A stretch of DNA of 64,000 bases from Marsupella aquatica (GCA_973895155.1 OZ316894.1:3286001-3350000), one strand, 5' to 3'. Positions 34,445 through 47,300 are shown, counted from the stretch's first letter. A program made the numbers and translations. The notes: generated from the letters alone by a model not told the origin.

Positions 34445-37400
34445 ATGCACCCTGGTCACCACCCTCCCCAGACCCAGCCCAGGGCACAGGCACTGCCTTT
34501 GCATCATCCCACAAGGATATCACGCCATGATAATAAGCTTTGGCAGCGTGAAAGGTTACGAACCAGACTTTCAGGAGCCAGTAGGATGAGATGTCCTTGT
34601 GCAATCTACCAAGGATCCCGTACCAGGGGTCTGAATGAGGTTTGGTGGCATATCGCGGTTCATGGAAGAGATCCACGACATCGAGTTTGGAATGATCCTG
34701 TAGAGGAAGATTCTTCCGACGAGGAGTGGAGGTTAGAATTTGATGCTGCCAATGCTGCAAGACGGGCAAGTGAGGTTCTGCCTGGTGCATTTGAAAATGT
34801 TGTAGCTGGTCTCTGTGGGTTGTCAGCTCTCCAACGGGATGGTGCTCAGGCAGCACCACGTGACGAAGGAATTCATGTGGAAGAGATGGTGAGAGACATC
34901 TTCCAAGACTTGGATGCATTTCATGATGGGCTGGACAATGAAGAGGATACGGCTGCAGATGCAAGTGTGCCCCCTGTCGAAGAGCCTCTTGATGAGTTTG
35001 AGATAGGGCAGGAAACCCCTGGGCATGATGGGATGTTTGGCTCTCCCCTGCAAATACAGGAAGGCAGGAAGTCTTTGTACCCCGGTAGCAAATGTTCTAA
35101 ACTGGGATTTGTCATCATGTTCCTGAACATTTGCGGCAACCACAATGTCCCCAACGTTTTGGTTTCTGAGTTGTTGGCATTCTTGCGAACAACTGTGCTA
35201 CTAGATGGTAATATTTTGCCCAAGAACATGTACGAGGCAAAAAGATGCATATCTAATCTTGGATTGAACTATGATTCGATCCATGCCTGTCCTGATGGGC
35301 ATGTTCTTTTCAGAAAGGAGTATAAAGAATCGTTGACATGCCCTAAGTGTGGGAAGCACAGGTATCGGAACTCAGGAAAGTCTATGGTTCCCGCCAAGGT
35401 ACTTCGTCATTTTCCACTCATTCCCAGATTTCAGCGGATGTTCAGAAGCCGTGCCATCTCGGAGATGATGACTTGGGCAACTGACAAGAAAAGTGATGAT
35501 GGGCTACAACGACATGCTGCAGATTCAAGGCAATGGAAACTCATAGATGAGATGTATCCCGAATTTGCTGCTGAGCCGAGGAATGTCAGACTTGGGCTGT
35601 CATTGGATGGGGTAAACCCATTTGGAGACAAGAACAACAAATTTTCGTGCTGGCCTGTAACTATTTTGAATTATAACCTTCCTCCTTGGATGACTACAAA
35701 GCGATTTTTTGTTCTGATGGTCCTACTGATACCAGGGCCAGATAGTGCTGTATCTGCCAACATAGATGTGTTTTTGGCTCCCCTAGTGGAGGAATTGAGA
35801 AAGCTTTGGGAGGAAGGAGTTCTCACATATGATGTCCTACAGAGGCTTGGGAGGTTAAACCCATTCATCCTTAGAGCCATTGTCATTCTGACTATAGCTG
35901 ACTACCCAGCCCATGGGATGATATCAGGCCAAACAACAAAAGGATATTGTGCTTGTACTATCTGTGGGCGCAATGTCACCAGTGAGTACTCCAGAGCCCT
36001 GCAGAAAGTGATATACATGGGCCATCATCGTTTTCTGAAGGCAGATCACCCTTACAGAGAAAGACAAGCACTGATTGCACACTTTGGCAATGAGATTGAG
36101 CAACGTGGACCCCCGGCACGAGTGACCAAAGAGGAGATCAGGCAGTGGGGAGCACTGAGGGATGACTATATCAAACGAGGGGGCAGGGAAGATGGAGTGA
36201 GTGATCCAATAAAGCGATATGGTGTAAAAAGACTGAGCATATTGGACTTGGAGCTCAAGTACTGGAGGGTAAGCCTCTTGGAGTTGATGCTAATTGGGAT
36301 ACATGTTTTGGTTCAGAGCATGTGCATTCATTTCGAAGAGAGAGACTAAACTTGAGGCATTTCCTGACGCTTTTGCATTGCAACAATGCAGGAGTTTGAG
36401 CCAAGCAAACATAACATTGATGTTATGCACATTGAAAAGAATATTTGTGAGAGTCTACTCAGATTCTTGTGTGGAGAGAAAGACACTGGTTCAGTGAGAT
36501 TGGATCTTGAACAGAGGGGAATGAAACCCCATCTTTGGTTGAGGCCACATGCCCACAGAGCTGATGTGCTCTTGAAGTACCAAGCGCCCTATGTTCTGAC
36601 AGACACAGAGTGGGAACTATTTGTGCAGAGGTTGAGTTCTTTGAAGGTTCCTTCAAACTATGGCAGTGCTTTCAAGAAGCATATCATGACTAGAAAGCTT
36701 GGTAGTATGAAAAGCCATGACTACCATATGTTGATGCAACAGGTGTTGCCTTTATGCCTGAGGGGCCTGTTGCAGAAGCCTGTTCATACTGTGATCATGC
36801 GACTCAGTGATGTGTTTCGGTCGTATTTGTGTGAAGGTTTGGGATGAAACACACTTCCCACAACTGACAGAAGATGTCGCTCAGGTGCTGTGTGACCTGG
36901 AGATTTATTTTCCTCCCGCATTTTTTGATGTCATGACCCACCTACTTGTCCATGTTGTGGAAGAGGTACACCAATTTGGGCCTGTGAGTGCTCGTTGGTT
37001 GTACCCTTTGGAACGGTACATGAAGCTACTCAAAGGTCACGTGAGAACATATTACAAACCTGAAGCAAGCATGGCTAAAGGTTACATCAAGGATGAGACT
37101 CTGGGATTTCTGACCGAATACATAGCACAATATGAGCATGTGAAGACCAGGGTGTGGAATTCTGATGAGGAAGAAGGGGTGATAGGTGAAGTACTGGAAG
37201 GGGCTGCAACCACAAAGAACCTGACCATATCTATGAGAGACTTGGCACATGACTTTGTATTGCACAACACTGTGGTGATGGAACCCTGGATACAGTGAGT
37301 GCATACATGTGCTATAATCCAGTTCATGAGCTTAAATGTTGTGTTCGTGTGGTTTTCTCCTTCAGCCTGTTCATGTTTACCCAAGCTAATGCTGTGTGGT

Positions 37401-38170
37401 TGTTCGTTCAGGGAGTATGAGTCATTGAAGGCGGCCCATCCCACTGCAGGAACAACTTTTCCAGGTTTCATGGAGTGGATCAGAGTGGCAATTAGAGAGC
37501 ATCACGAGACCCACCCAGACATGGATGCAGATGTTTACCTACTGTCTAATGCCCCAAAGTGAAGACTTACAAACAAATGAGAGCATATGGGAATCACTTC
37601 CGAGTGAAGGATGGTGACAGTGCCTACAGGGTGACGAATGACTGCGGGCTCATCACTGTATTTGAGCAATAGAGCCACAATCACGACAGGGCCTGGATGG
37701 AGATGGGATATGTGGGAGAATTAGTTGACATATGGGCTCTGGACTATGGGGCGGTGTCCAGTCCTGTGATTCTTATGAAAGGTTCATGGGTGCGGCAGGA
37801 TTGGCTTGGTAACAGGGCTACCATGAAGAGAGACAACGACGGTTTCTTGCTGGCCAATTTCAGAGGGAAATTGCCTGAATGGTCTGAGCCATTTATGTTT
37901 CCTAGTCAGGTGGAGCAAGCTTTCTTCCTGGATGTGGAAGACTCCCCAGGTTGGCGTGTAGTGTGTCATAAACAGGCCAGGCAACGTCGGATGGAAGGAT
38001 CAAACCTTGAGTTTCATTTACACTCTCATAGTGCCTTTGATCGTCGGCGTTCAGACCAAGTGCCTGTAGTTCATGATAGCGGGGACTTCATTCCTGTGAC
38101 AAGGGTAGATGCATTTGCTGAAGGAGGCGAATTCAGAGATGCAGATGCCAACAGTGTGCCTGTGCCATGA
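34445..38170 (+). pseudogene. CACTA transposase (TPase, TNP2/Transposase_21 type)
   Basis: Exon 1 (34445-36268) starts at an ATG. It carries a Cys-rich start (MRCPCAIYQG...EVWWHIAVHG), a zinc motif (CPDGHVLFRK...CPKCGKHRY) and the transposase core (LGLSLDGVNPFG, ILTIADYPAHGMISG, CACTICG). An intron 36269-36391 (GTAAGC...GCAG) leads to exon 2 with KHNIDVMHIEKNICES, SHDYHMLMQQVLP and a DUF4218 region (LEIYFPPAFFDVM, RWLYPLERYMKLLKG). A second intron is 37295-37411 (GTGAGT...TTCAG). Exon 3 ends in a DUF4216-like part (MRAYGNHFRV, ALDYGAV). Single-base frameshifts lie near 36825-36840 and 37553-37560, and an in-frame TAG at about 37672. TPase cuts and joins element ends. Structure and length fit a full-length gene; the breaks make it probably inactive, or reflect sequence errors. 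Confidence 0.85.
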
Positions 38171-38305
38171 GTAATGTGAATTGTTTGCATGGACATTAGT
38201 GAGGGGAAGGATGTGTAATAAAGTAATTCTGAAGCAACATAGATGTATGGATGGATGCCTGGTGATTGTGGTTGCATTGTGTTATACGGGGTGACCATAG
38301 ATGAC

Positions 38306-41300
38306 ATGTTTTTATGGTCCAGTAGGATGGAACAGAGTGACACAGAGATGTGTGAGTATGAAAGGAAAGCTATGGAACAACGAGCATACGTGAAAGCCAA
38401 AATCGCAGAACTGGATCTGGAAAAGGATGTGGCTGAATTGTAAGGGAACGATTCTCAACTACACCCCTCCGCTGAGTTTGTGTGACATGAATAGTTCAAT
38501 GTGGCACTAAAATTGTGACTGTATTCTCATATTGGAATGTCGCAGAGCCACAGCATTTTCAAAGAAACAAAAGGAGTACGCAAGAAGGGTGACCAACACT
38601 ATCTCTGGGCCTGTGCGTCGGAGTGACAGGTTGAGCAAGAAGGTCGTACCTACAATGGCAGAATGTGGAGATGACATTGATGCTGCACAGGTGGGTGCAG
38701 ACACTAGACAAGAAGATGCAGATGATGAGTATTTTCCAGAGGAAATGGATGAGGATGGGGGTTATGAAGATGAATACATTGCAGAGCAGCCCCAAAAGAA
38801 ACATGTAAGTAGTTTTCCCAACAAGGTTTTGAGTTAAAAACTCTTGTTTAGAGGTTTCATATGTTCAGTACTACACATATGTACCTTGCTTAGTTCCTGA
38901 CATTGTAGTTGGTGATGTGATGCAGCGTCCTGCCAGTTCTGTTTTGCCTTCGAAGCCTGTGCATGCACCATACCAGCAGGGGGGCTGACCTCTGATCAAG
39001 GTTGGCGAGGTGGTAGTAGTGGTAGATCCCAGGCTGGTGCCCAATACTATGGCAGGGGGCAAGCTCTAGGTTATGCCCGTGGTAGAGGCAGAGCAGGTCC
39101 AAACCCACAATCTCGTGGGTATGGACGTCCACCTCAACCATGGGGATGTGAGTATATATCTATATGCCAGTTCTTTGTGAAGGCATGGCACTCCTGAATT
39201 TCAGACTGCATATCAATTTTTGACATTGTTTGGGATGTATTGGATTCAGACAACATGAAATTCTGTCCACCTGCCATTGCATGCAGATTCTGCCCAACCT
39301 GATTGGGCAAATGCTAGTAATGATCAGTTCCAATGTCCACAAGGACAGACATGGGTTGAACCAGGTTGGGAGGATGGTGGTGGGTCGTGGAATGAACAAG
39401 GTTGGGAAGGTGGTGAAGGTAATTGGCAGGGATATCAAAATTCAGTACCTACAAACTCTGGAAGAGGAGCAGGTAATGTCTGATCTTGTCAGCAATGGAA
39501 GAACTCATTATATGTGGAGTCCATTCACGTGGGGGGGACTCTGCACATGTATAATGATAGAAAATGTATGTGTGCAGGTTGGACAGTCGAACCATCGACT
39601 CAAGTATTCACTAATGCCCCTATGCAGATGCAGCACGGAAGGGGGACAGGTATGTCGGTGAATGTTCAGTTGTTTTCCTACAGTTTGTACTTAGTTTTCA
39701 GTACATATGTTTGCACACACATACCTAGAAAGTGACATCATCCGGCCCCTGTACTAGGCTGGACAGGTGGTCCAGGGTCGCAACAATTTCAGAGTGCAGT
39801 CCCTGCACAGGCATCTACAGGCAGAGCTACAGGTATGTATGTTTGAAGAATTTTTCTTGAAGTGAAGCATTGAATGTTGCCGTCATCCATTCTGCTATAT
39901 GTAGTTCTCAAGCATGAATGGCATTGTATTTTCCCAGGTGGCTTCAGAACCCCAGGTAGGGTGAATGAAGGGGTGGCCAATACAACGCCCAGTACTACCG
40001 AGAGCAGTGCACGAGGGGAGGTGACAAAGAAAGGGAACGTAAAGTTGAATGAGAGACAATGGGTGGATGCTGAGTGTCCTCGCAAGAACCGATGGCATGC
40101 TGATTTGAAAGCTGAAGTATTGCGTTGGTTAGATGTGAGTGTTATTAATTTTAAAAAACAGCATCCAAAAGATTGGAAGACTGTATGTGAAAATGTTGCT
40201 GCCAAATGGAATTATGTGGGCAGTGATGATGGCGTGGACATAGGTTGCCTAGAGAGTACAACAGGTAAAATTATCAAGCAAGAGAGGTGGAGAATGCATA
40301 AGGCTTGGAAGGAAGGTGGGGAGAAGCCAGATATGCCTCCACCAGCCAGTTGTGATGATAAAGTGTGGGCAAGGTTAGTAGCTTATTTTGTAACAGATGC
40401 TTCAAAAAAGAAGAGTTCACAGATGACCGAGGCCAGGTTGAGTGTTTAGAACCCTAATCTGACAGGAAGGACCGGCACTACACCGACAGCTAAACGTTTC
40501 ATAAGAATGAATGGCCTAGCTATGTAATTTATGCTACACTATGTACTATTTTTTAGTGTAAACCCATACATGTAAACTTTGTTTTTTAGTGTACGTTCCC
40601 TGAATATTGATCGATAACTTGTGTTTGCCATGCATGTGCAGAAAGCCCAATTGGGGCAAAGCCCTTCAAAAGAAGAGTTGAGGGCTGAAATTGTGAACAC
40701 CCGGGCTCAAGAGGGTGCATCTGAATCCTCCAAGCATGTAAGTTATATGAGTTCTGATTGGTAATTGAATGACCTGCGTTGAATTTCAGGTGTACACTGT
40801 ATATAACATTGATTGTGCATATATTGCCCAACATTTCATATGGAGTGATTGAACCTATACCCCTGTGTCATGTAGGGAGGTGGATCTTCACTTACAGAGA
40901 TAAGTGGTCGTTTGAAGGCTGTCGAAACATGTCTTCCAGAGATCAATGAACGTTTGAATTCATTAACTGACTTGTTCCATGTGAACTTCAAGACATTAAT
41001 GGAAGCTGTTGTGTCGGTGAGAGATAAAATTGATTCCAATTCTGCAGGAGTTCCACCATCACCACTTGAGGTGGCAAAGTCGATGCACTCTTCTGGCATG
41101 CCAACGACATGTAGGCTTGAAGGTAAGGCCTTTACAACTATGTGGGATATGATTATTAAATGTATAGTTTGAATTGACATTGTTTGTTGAATGTGTTATT
41201 TTCAGTAACATATATTGTGGTTGTTGTGTCCATAGAGAATAAGATAGGTGCTACAGAGAAGAAGTATGAGAACCTGGCAAATACTCGCTGTAATTTAGAG

Positions 41301-42033
41301 GCAACAAAGTTGCAGTCTGTACAAGCAACTTGTTTGACAGAGGGCAGTCAACCATGTTTGGATGAGGATGACATTGGCAAGGGAGTGGATGATATCAATG
41401 TTGGGGCAAATGAGGATATCAGCAAGCATGACAATGATACCATTGAGCCAGATTCATGCTATGTAGATCTTGACTCCATTGCAGAGATAAATGATTTGCA
41501 GAATGTATCATTCTCAATGACAGGTGTGCCTCTTGTTGAGATAAATCCAACCAAAGAGTTAGTTGGTATGACACTCCCAGGTGATGAACCTGCTACTGTG
41601 ACAGTCCTAACAGAGGAACCTACTGAGCCTAGCTTCACTACTATGAAGAGAGGAAGCATGCGCACACGAAGCAAGTCTGCTGGTGGGAGCAGAGCCACGT
41701 CAAAGGTTTCATACAAACCTCCAAGAACAGTGCTGGCAGAAAGATCTAAGGTGAAAGTGGGGAAAGCACCTAATGCTGAGGGACAAAGTGGCTTGTTAGC
41801 TGTTGATGAGAGTGGAAACACGAGTAGGATTTGCCAGAGTGCAGGTTGGTTCCACAACGTTCCATGGCAAGAGGATTCCCCCAGGTTATTCAGTAGTGTT
41901 AGTCACATTACTAGTGAAACCTAAAGCTGTCCTTCCCATTCCAAACACAAATGATGATCCTCCTCAAAAGACACTTGGAGATGCTGCAGGTTCTTTGGTA
42001 TTATGGCCAAGCAAGTTCATAGAGGATCCATAA
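38306..42033 (+). pseudogene. second CACTA protein (TNPA-like position) with RG-rich and GW repeats
   Basis: A chain of short exons with GT/AG introns of about 100 bases follows the transposase. Exons: 38306-38439 (Lys/Glu-rich), 38546-38804, 38926-39147 (Arg/Gly-rich, G-run frameshift at 38979-38984), 39287-39472, 39578-39649, 39758-39832, and 39938 onward. Exons 4-6 each end with phase-1 codons that create Gly-Trp at the joints, giving several GW units. The large exon has a conserved plant transposase-type domain (NERQWVDAEC...WHADLKAEVLRWLD, HPKDWKTVCENVAAKW, KQERWRMHKAW). An in-frame TAG is at 40447. Later exons (40641, 40875, 41236) encode helical, then Ser/Thr-rich sequence. A conserved end in another frame (LPIPNTNDDPPQKTLGDAAG) stops at 42033. 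By position it corresponds to TNPA, which binds subterminal repeats; that role is inferred. Confidence 0.65.
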
Positions 42034-42529
42034 CAATGTCATGCCATTATTTGTTTGTAGTGTGAGTCATGTTATGTAGATTTTAGATGTCAAGAAGCAG
42101 TACAAGAATCATGTCCTCTTGGAGATTCATAGTATCATGCATGTGCTTTCAGTTATCTCATCCTACAGTCATCAATTATGAGTTCCTATTTTGTCTAAAT
42201 TACATTGATCACATTGTAAACTATTCCATTGGAATTCAAATGATCTTCATTTTTTAGCAAGATTGTGATTGTGTTTAATTCTTATGAATGTTTTATGTAG
42301 GATCTGCTTATATGATGCTTTGTTTCATGTGGATGTCATTCATGCTATGTTCATTTCTTGTATTCAATGTGTTATATTTCTAAAGTTAGAACATCAGGTT
42401 TCTATGTATTGTAATGTCGAGTGCTCTCTCTCCTTATGAACTGTCCCTCTGTGTTCATTAGTCATGGTTATAACTTGCATGTGAACCTTATTAGTTATAA
42501 ACATGAGTATATAGAGTCCCAAATGGTTC
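42034..42529. other. AT-rich 3' non-coding part of the CACTA element
   Basis: No coding. It probably holds the 3' UTR of the second protein; several ATTAAA/AATTCAAA words occur but no poly(A) signal can be chosen. Confidence 0.4.
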
Positions 42530-42872
42530 TGTTGTGTGACGCGGGCCAGGGTCTCCATTGGTCTCTCCTGTGACACTAAATAGTCACACGCTAGTCGTTG
42601 TTGAATGCGGGTAAGTCATGTATGTGACTTACGATGTGACTCGCTGAAGTCATATTGCAGTCACGTCGAAACAAGGCTAGACTCCACAATAAAGTCACAA
42701 ATCAGTCACAAATGGGTATCAAGCAAGTTGCAAAGCCCAGTATCAATAGTGACTTCCATTTTTTGGTCTCAACTTTTGCAACTCCAAGGGTCACAGCGTG
42801 GGTCAAGTCACGTTGAGTCACAATGAAGTCACATGAGCCAAAATGAGTCATATATTGCGGTCTCAGTTCACC
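42530..42872. promoter_or_regulatory. CACTA right subterminal repeat region
   Basis: About fifteen copies of a short motif AAGTCAC/GTGACTT (with AGTCACA, GAGTCAC and GTCATG variants) in both orientations crowd the last 340 bases before the element end. The left end has a few as well (25535-25620). In En/Spm, repeated short subterminal motifs bind TNPA and bring the ends together; the same role here is inferred. Confidence 0.6.
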
Positions 42873-42896
42873 TCGGATTCTTCTAGTGCGGGCCGC

Positions 42897-43796
42897 AAAC
42901 TGAACTATGGCGTTGAATGTTTGCGCCGCTTATACATCAACATTAGGATTATTCTCATGCGAAGACATTGACATGAATGTCTTCGCTTTATAAACATCAT
43001 TCCGCATTTTTTTGATATCCTCCCATTCTGTTTTTCTTGTCCACGCTCGAACAGTGACGACTTCTCAGCGGCTTTTCACGAGGGGCATGGTTCACATGTA
43101 CAAGTGAAGTGAGGTTTAAGGAATGACAGGATATCAAAAACCCTAAATACCCCTTCATATGGAGAGTTTCTATAATTTAATTGGTAATGTCCAATCATGA
43201 TTCAGTCATGGTTGATATGAATGCACTCAACAAAAACCAGGGCTATATATAAAGTAGTAAGACAATCACATGAAAGGGAAACAACCCAAGAGTAAATAAT
43301 AACCAGGTCTTACATTACAAAACCAGCCAATGAAATGTTAATAGGGGACCAGTATCTATCACTAATTTCAAATTGAATTTAGGTGAGAAGATAATGCTAA
43401 GTGTGGTGGGAAGATAATGTGCACAATGTCTTCCCAAACAGTGCATTCATACCAACCATGACTGAATCATGATTGGACATTACCAATTAAATTATAGATT
43501 GAAACTCTCCATATGAAGGGGTATTTAGGGTTTAGGGCATTTTTTTGATATCCTCCCATGATTCCTTAAACCTCACTTTGATCAGTTGTACATGTGAACC
43601 ATGTGCCTTGTGAAAAGCCGCTGAGAAGTCGTCACCGTTTGAGCGTGGACAAGAAAAACAGAATGGGAGGATATCAAAAAAATGCGGAATGATGTTTATA
43701 AAGTGAAGACATTCATGTCAATGTCTTTGCATGAGAATAACCCTAATGTCCATCATGTATAAGCGGCACAAACATTCAACGCCTACGGTTCAGTTT
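42897..43796. mobile_element. foldback element with arms of about 330-357 bases
   Basis: The left arm 42897-43227 starts AAACTGAACTATGGCG. The right arm 43440-43796 is its inverse, ending in CTACGGTTCAGTTT. The arms align along nearly their whole length, including ATCCTCCCATTCTGTTTTTC and TTCATATGGAGAGTTTC, around a spacer of about 210 bases. No coding. No clear target duplication was found, partly because the CACTA end and MITE A copy 3 touch the two sides. Confidence 0.8.
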
Positions 43797-43930
43797 CTCG
43801 GGGGTCTCACTATAAGGAGGACCCCCCCATCACCTGCGACGTTTTCATGCCTAGACCCCCATACTTATTAAGTTGAAATTTTTTTTCCTCCCCCTTTCTT
43901 TCTTCTAAGAGTCTAAAATCCAATTTGTAT
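43797..43930. mobile_element. MITE family A, copy 3 (partial)
   Basis: Begins CTCGGGGGTCTCACTA and continues with CCATCACCTGCGACGTTTT, matching the inverse of the right end of the copy at 95-390. Similarity fades after about 130 bases, so the copy is truncated or diverged. Confidence 0.65.
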
Positions 43931-44252
43931 TGCCCCTATAATTTGTGAAGTAAAGTGTCACATATCAATAAAAAATGCCTTGAAAGAAAAGATAAGTCTA
44001 TGCCAGTAGTATGTTAGACATGGCACGCCCTGCAAAAGTCTTGCACCTTTTTCGACCTCAAACTTTGATCATTTCAATGCATCATTTATATTGTGTACCT
44101 AAAGGTCATCCCAATATAAACCTTGCGTACATAAGTGGGATGGCCTTTAAGGTCACAACATGAATAATCCATTCCATCAACAATCAATTTGAAACCAATC
44201 ACATACTCCATCCATACTCCATTGAAAACTTCTGCTGAGAGATGTAACATGT
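43931..44252. other. non-coding stretch, nothing recognised
   Basis: AT-rich sequence between the MITE fragment and the SINE-like segment; no reading frame or motif supported. Confidence 0.45.
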
Positions 44253-44332
44253 GACGGAGGGGAATTGAACCCCTAATTGAGAAAGGATCTCAAGTTGCCA
44301 ATCTGTCACCCCCTATCCTATCCCACTACACC
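44253..44332 (-). mobile_element. tRNA-derived SINE-like fragment
   Basis: On the minus strand a B box, GGGGTTCAATTCCCCTCC, with self-complementary flanks as in a tRNA T arm, lies downstream of a weak A-box-like TAGTGGGATAGG. The T-arm is good but the other arms are poor. A tRNA pseudogene is the alternative. Confidence 0.4.
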
Positions 44333-47300
44333 CACTAATATTAACAAAACAAAACATATATACTCTCAAAAACTAAACAATAGCATGACATTCATACCAT
44401 TGTTTGAAGATACTGATCCAATGCACGTCTATGTATTGGATCCAACACATAGATACGATCCATAACCCCTTCTTTCATGGTTAAGCTAACACTAGCAATG
44501 ACCATTTCAATATCCATCCATTTCAAATCAGTGGTATCATATCTGAATTCACTTTTGCTCTTACCAATAGGACTATACCAATTTAACAACAGTTCACAAA
44601 TGGTACCTGATTGCCCTGCGAGTGGAGTTGGCCTATCCATCAAATCAATTGGTAACCAACAATTGCCCCACCTACTACGTACCATACTTCTGTCTCATTT
44701 GGACAATCCGACCCAACCAAAAATATTTCTTACCTGCTGAGATTGCCTCCACCGCAGCCTTATTCTTTCCTCCCTTTTTTTCTAGATCTAGTACTTGGAG
44801 CAGGATTATCATCAGACTCAAATACAATTGCACAATAAGTGCCAACATCAACAAAACATGAGTTAGGACTGGCTTCTTGCACTTTTCTCTTGCCAGTACT
44901 ATAGTATAGCACTTGTTTCACCCTTGTCAGCCTATCTTTTGACAAATGTGGATTGCCTACCAGCTGGCTTACCAGAGTGGATTTGTAAATCACCTTGCCT
45001 TCATAAGTAACAGTAGGCACTACCTTGGTTCGATTAATATGCACATTAGTTACAGCATGGACAACTGATCCAAACACATGCCGAACTTCATGGCCTAATG
45101 TCTCAAGCTCATCTGAGGGGTCTACATCAAACTGTATATCATCTCTATGTACATCATCTGAATGCATCTCAGGAACAACAATGGGATCTGGTTCTGTTAA
45201 CCATGCATCTATTCTATTCTATTCAGATCATCCTCAGGATCTTCCAATTCATGAAAATCTCCAGTTGGGCGAGGACCTATGTCCGGTGGTTGGTGCTCTA
45301 CTTGCTCCTCAGAATCATTGCAAACAACTGCTTCCTTCAAAACCACCTCTAGTGGCCAGGTCTCACTTTCCACAACCCAAGGACATGTCCACCATCTCTT
45401 TCTTGCTGCTGGTAAGGAACTTTGTGGAGACATCTGCAATTGATGCATAAGATCCTTAGCAGCAACAAAACCTTCTTTAAGGGCTGCAACCACTAATTCA
45501 TTAGTCTCAATGAGAGAATAGTCAAGTAGATTTGGTGCTTCCTCCCCTTCCCCTATAGGATGAATCTTCCCCCATACATGATCTTGCTTCTTATGTGAAC
45601 GACATATCTCCAAGCCTTCTGGTCCATATTCCAGGCAGCAAGCCGGTTCAATCCAACAACACTATCCAACAGAGAGCCAAAATCATAATTTCATTCATGG
45701 CCACTCATGCCTCCTACCTTGCTGAAAAAAATCTCACAACAATCCAAACCTAGCAAGTGGAAGGGAACACCTAGATGTGGGAACTTATCTCGAAAGGCAC
45801 AAATTAACAACACAATGAAATGACATGACATGTTAACATCATGAAAGGCCTGAATAGACATCATGTCTTTCTCAATGTGTGCTGCAAAGTTCCCCCCCCA
45901 CTGAATGGTCACCAAACCTCAACCACAATCTCCACAAACGTAGAAAGAATGAAACCTTGGATGCTAACACAATACGGGACCTCAAGTCATGAACTGGAGA
46001 AAAGAAAATATCTAAGTAATTTGCACAAATCTCCAAGTACAACTGAGTTCCTAAACTTCGTTCATCTCGTACATCTCTCCTCTCATACATATCTTTCATA
46101 CATTGCTGCACTCTTCTTGCTGCTATTTGTTGTGGACCTGCCCAATTCTGCCGGTCAGTCCTATTCACATCATCCCAAGCCATGCCATGTTCATGAATTG
46201 GATAATGATTGTAGACATTAGCTACATAAGATAAAGATGCATGTTGATCTCCTAGCACCAGTAAAGAAGACACTCTGTATAAGGGGTTTATCATCTTTTT
46301 CCCATTGTGAGGTTGGTCTTGGTCACCAAAGCCATACAAATCCCCATTTGGTAGAATTGAAACAGAGTATGCCCACCCTTCCCACCCAACTCCGTACCTT
46401 GGGTATGATCCATTATGCCCTATGTAATCTTCCAGCATCAACTTTTGGCGACGTGCATTACCATCACTAGCATGTCCAAGCAAAGGGCCTACCATAGCTC
46501 TACAATATTCATCCCAAAAAGCCTTTAACTGGACCCAATGCTCTCGTACCCAAGAAGCTGTGAACTTATTACAAGTTGGAAGTGCACACACAGCCAATTT
46601 AGGTAAGGACTCATGCAGAGGATTCACAATCACAACTCGGGCATACATGCACTTGGGGCATTGTTCAAATATACTTACAATTTTATCATACCCCTCATCA
46701 CCTTCACCAACTAGAATTTCCAAACCATAGGAGCATACATGCTGCTCTGAAGGTCCACAAAAACCAATGAGAGTATCATACTTTGCCTCCCACCTGAAAC
46801 ACAGACATGCAATTTTTCAATATCACAGCAATTGCAGCCAAGTGCTACTTGTAAAGTCATTTAAAAAACAATTGGAAAAATGTCCAGTTCCAATTACCTA
46901 GGGCGTTCTTTGATCCTTGTTTCATCCTCAGCAAAGATAACAAGCACATCCCCCTCAATGCCTAATGAGTGCTTTGCAGCAGACAACACTCTAGCAATCT
47001 CCTGAAAGGTTTCCTTCTGTAACCCGGTTTGAAAAGGTGTGAGTTTCGCTCTATCACGTTTTAGGGTCACAAGGCTAGGGGCTGTCAAGTTTCGTGCAAA
47101 CAATGAGCAACTTGACGGCCCCCAAATTGGAACATAGCCTGAGCAATAGCTTGAGTCCTATTACTATAACGATTACCTTTTGGCTTCCTGCCTAAATTGC
47201 GAGCTACATCCTTCAAGAAATCCCACAAACCCTCCTTACCACCAAATGCACCATTCCTGTGTCCATTCAAAGTACTCCTAAGAAACAATCTCAAATCCTT

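Larger units (their letters stand above)
25490..42888 (+). mobile_element. CACTA (En/Spm-type) DNA transposon, 17.4 kb
   Basis: The element begins CACTAGAAGAAACCGG and ends in the inverse CCTCGGATTCTTCTAGTG. CGG lies directly outside both ends (25487-25489 and 42889-42891), which is the 3-base duplication expected of CACTA elements. The coding genes inside are all on the + strand: EDM2-like PHD (31866), double BRCT (33139), transposase (34445) and a multi-exon second protein (38306). Six kilobases of non-coding DNA precede them. In-frame TAG codons and single-base frameshifts suggest the copy is defective, although the ends look intact. Confidence 0.85.

Noticed and set aside
44253-44332. Functional tRNA gene
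   Set aside because: Only the T-arm region is convincing; acceptor, D and anticodon stems do not pair properly.
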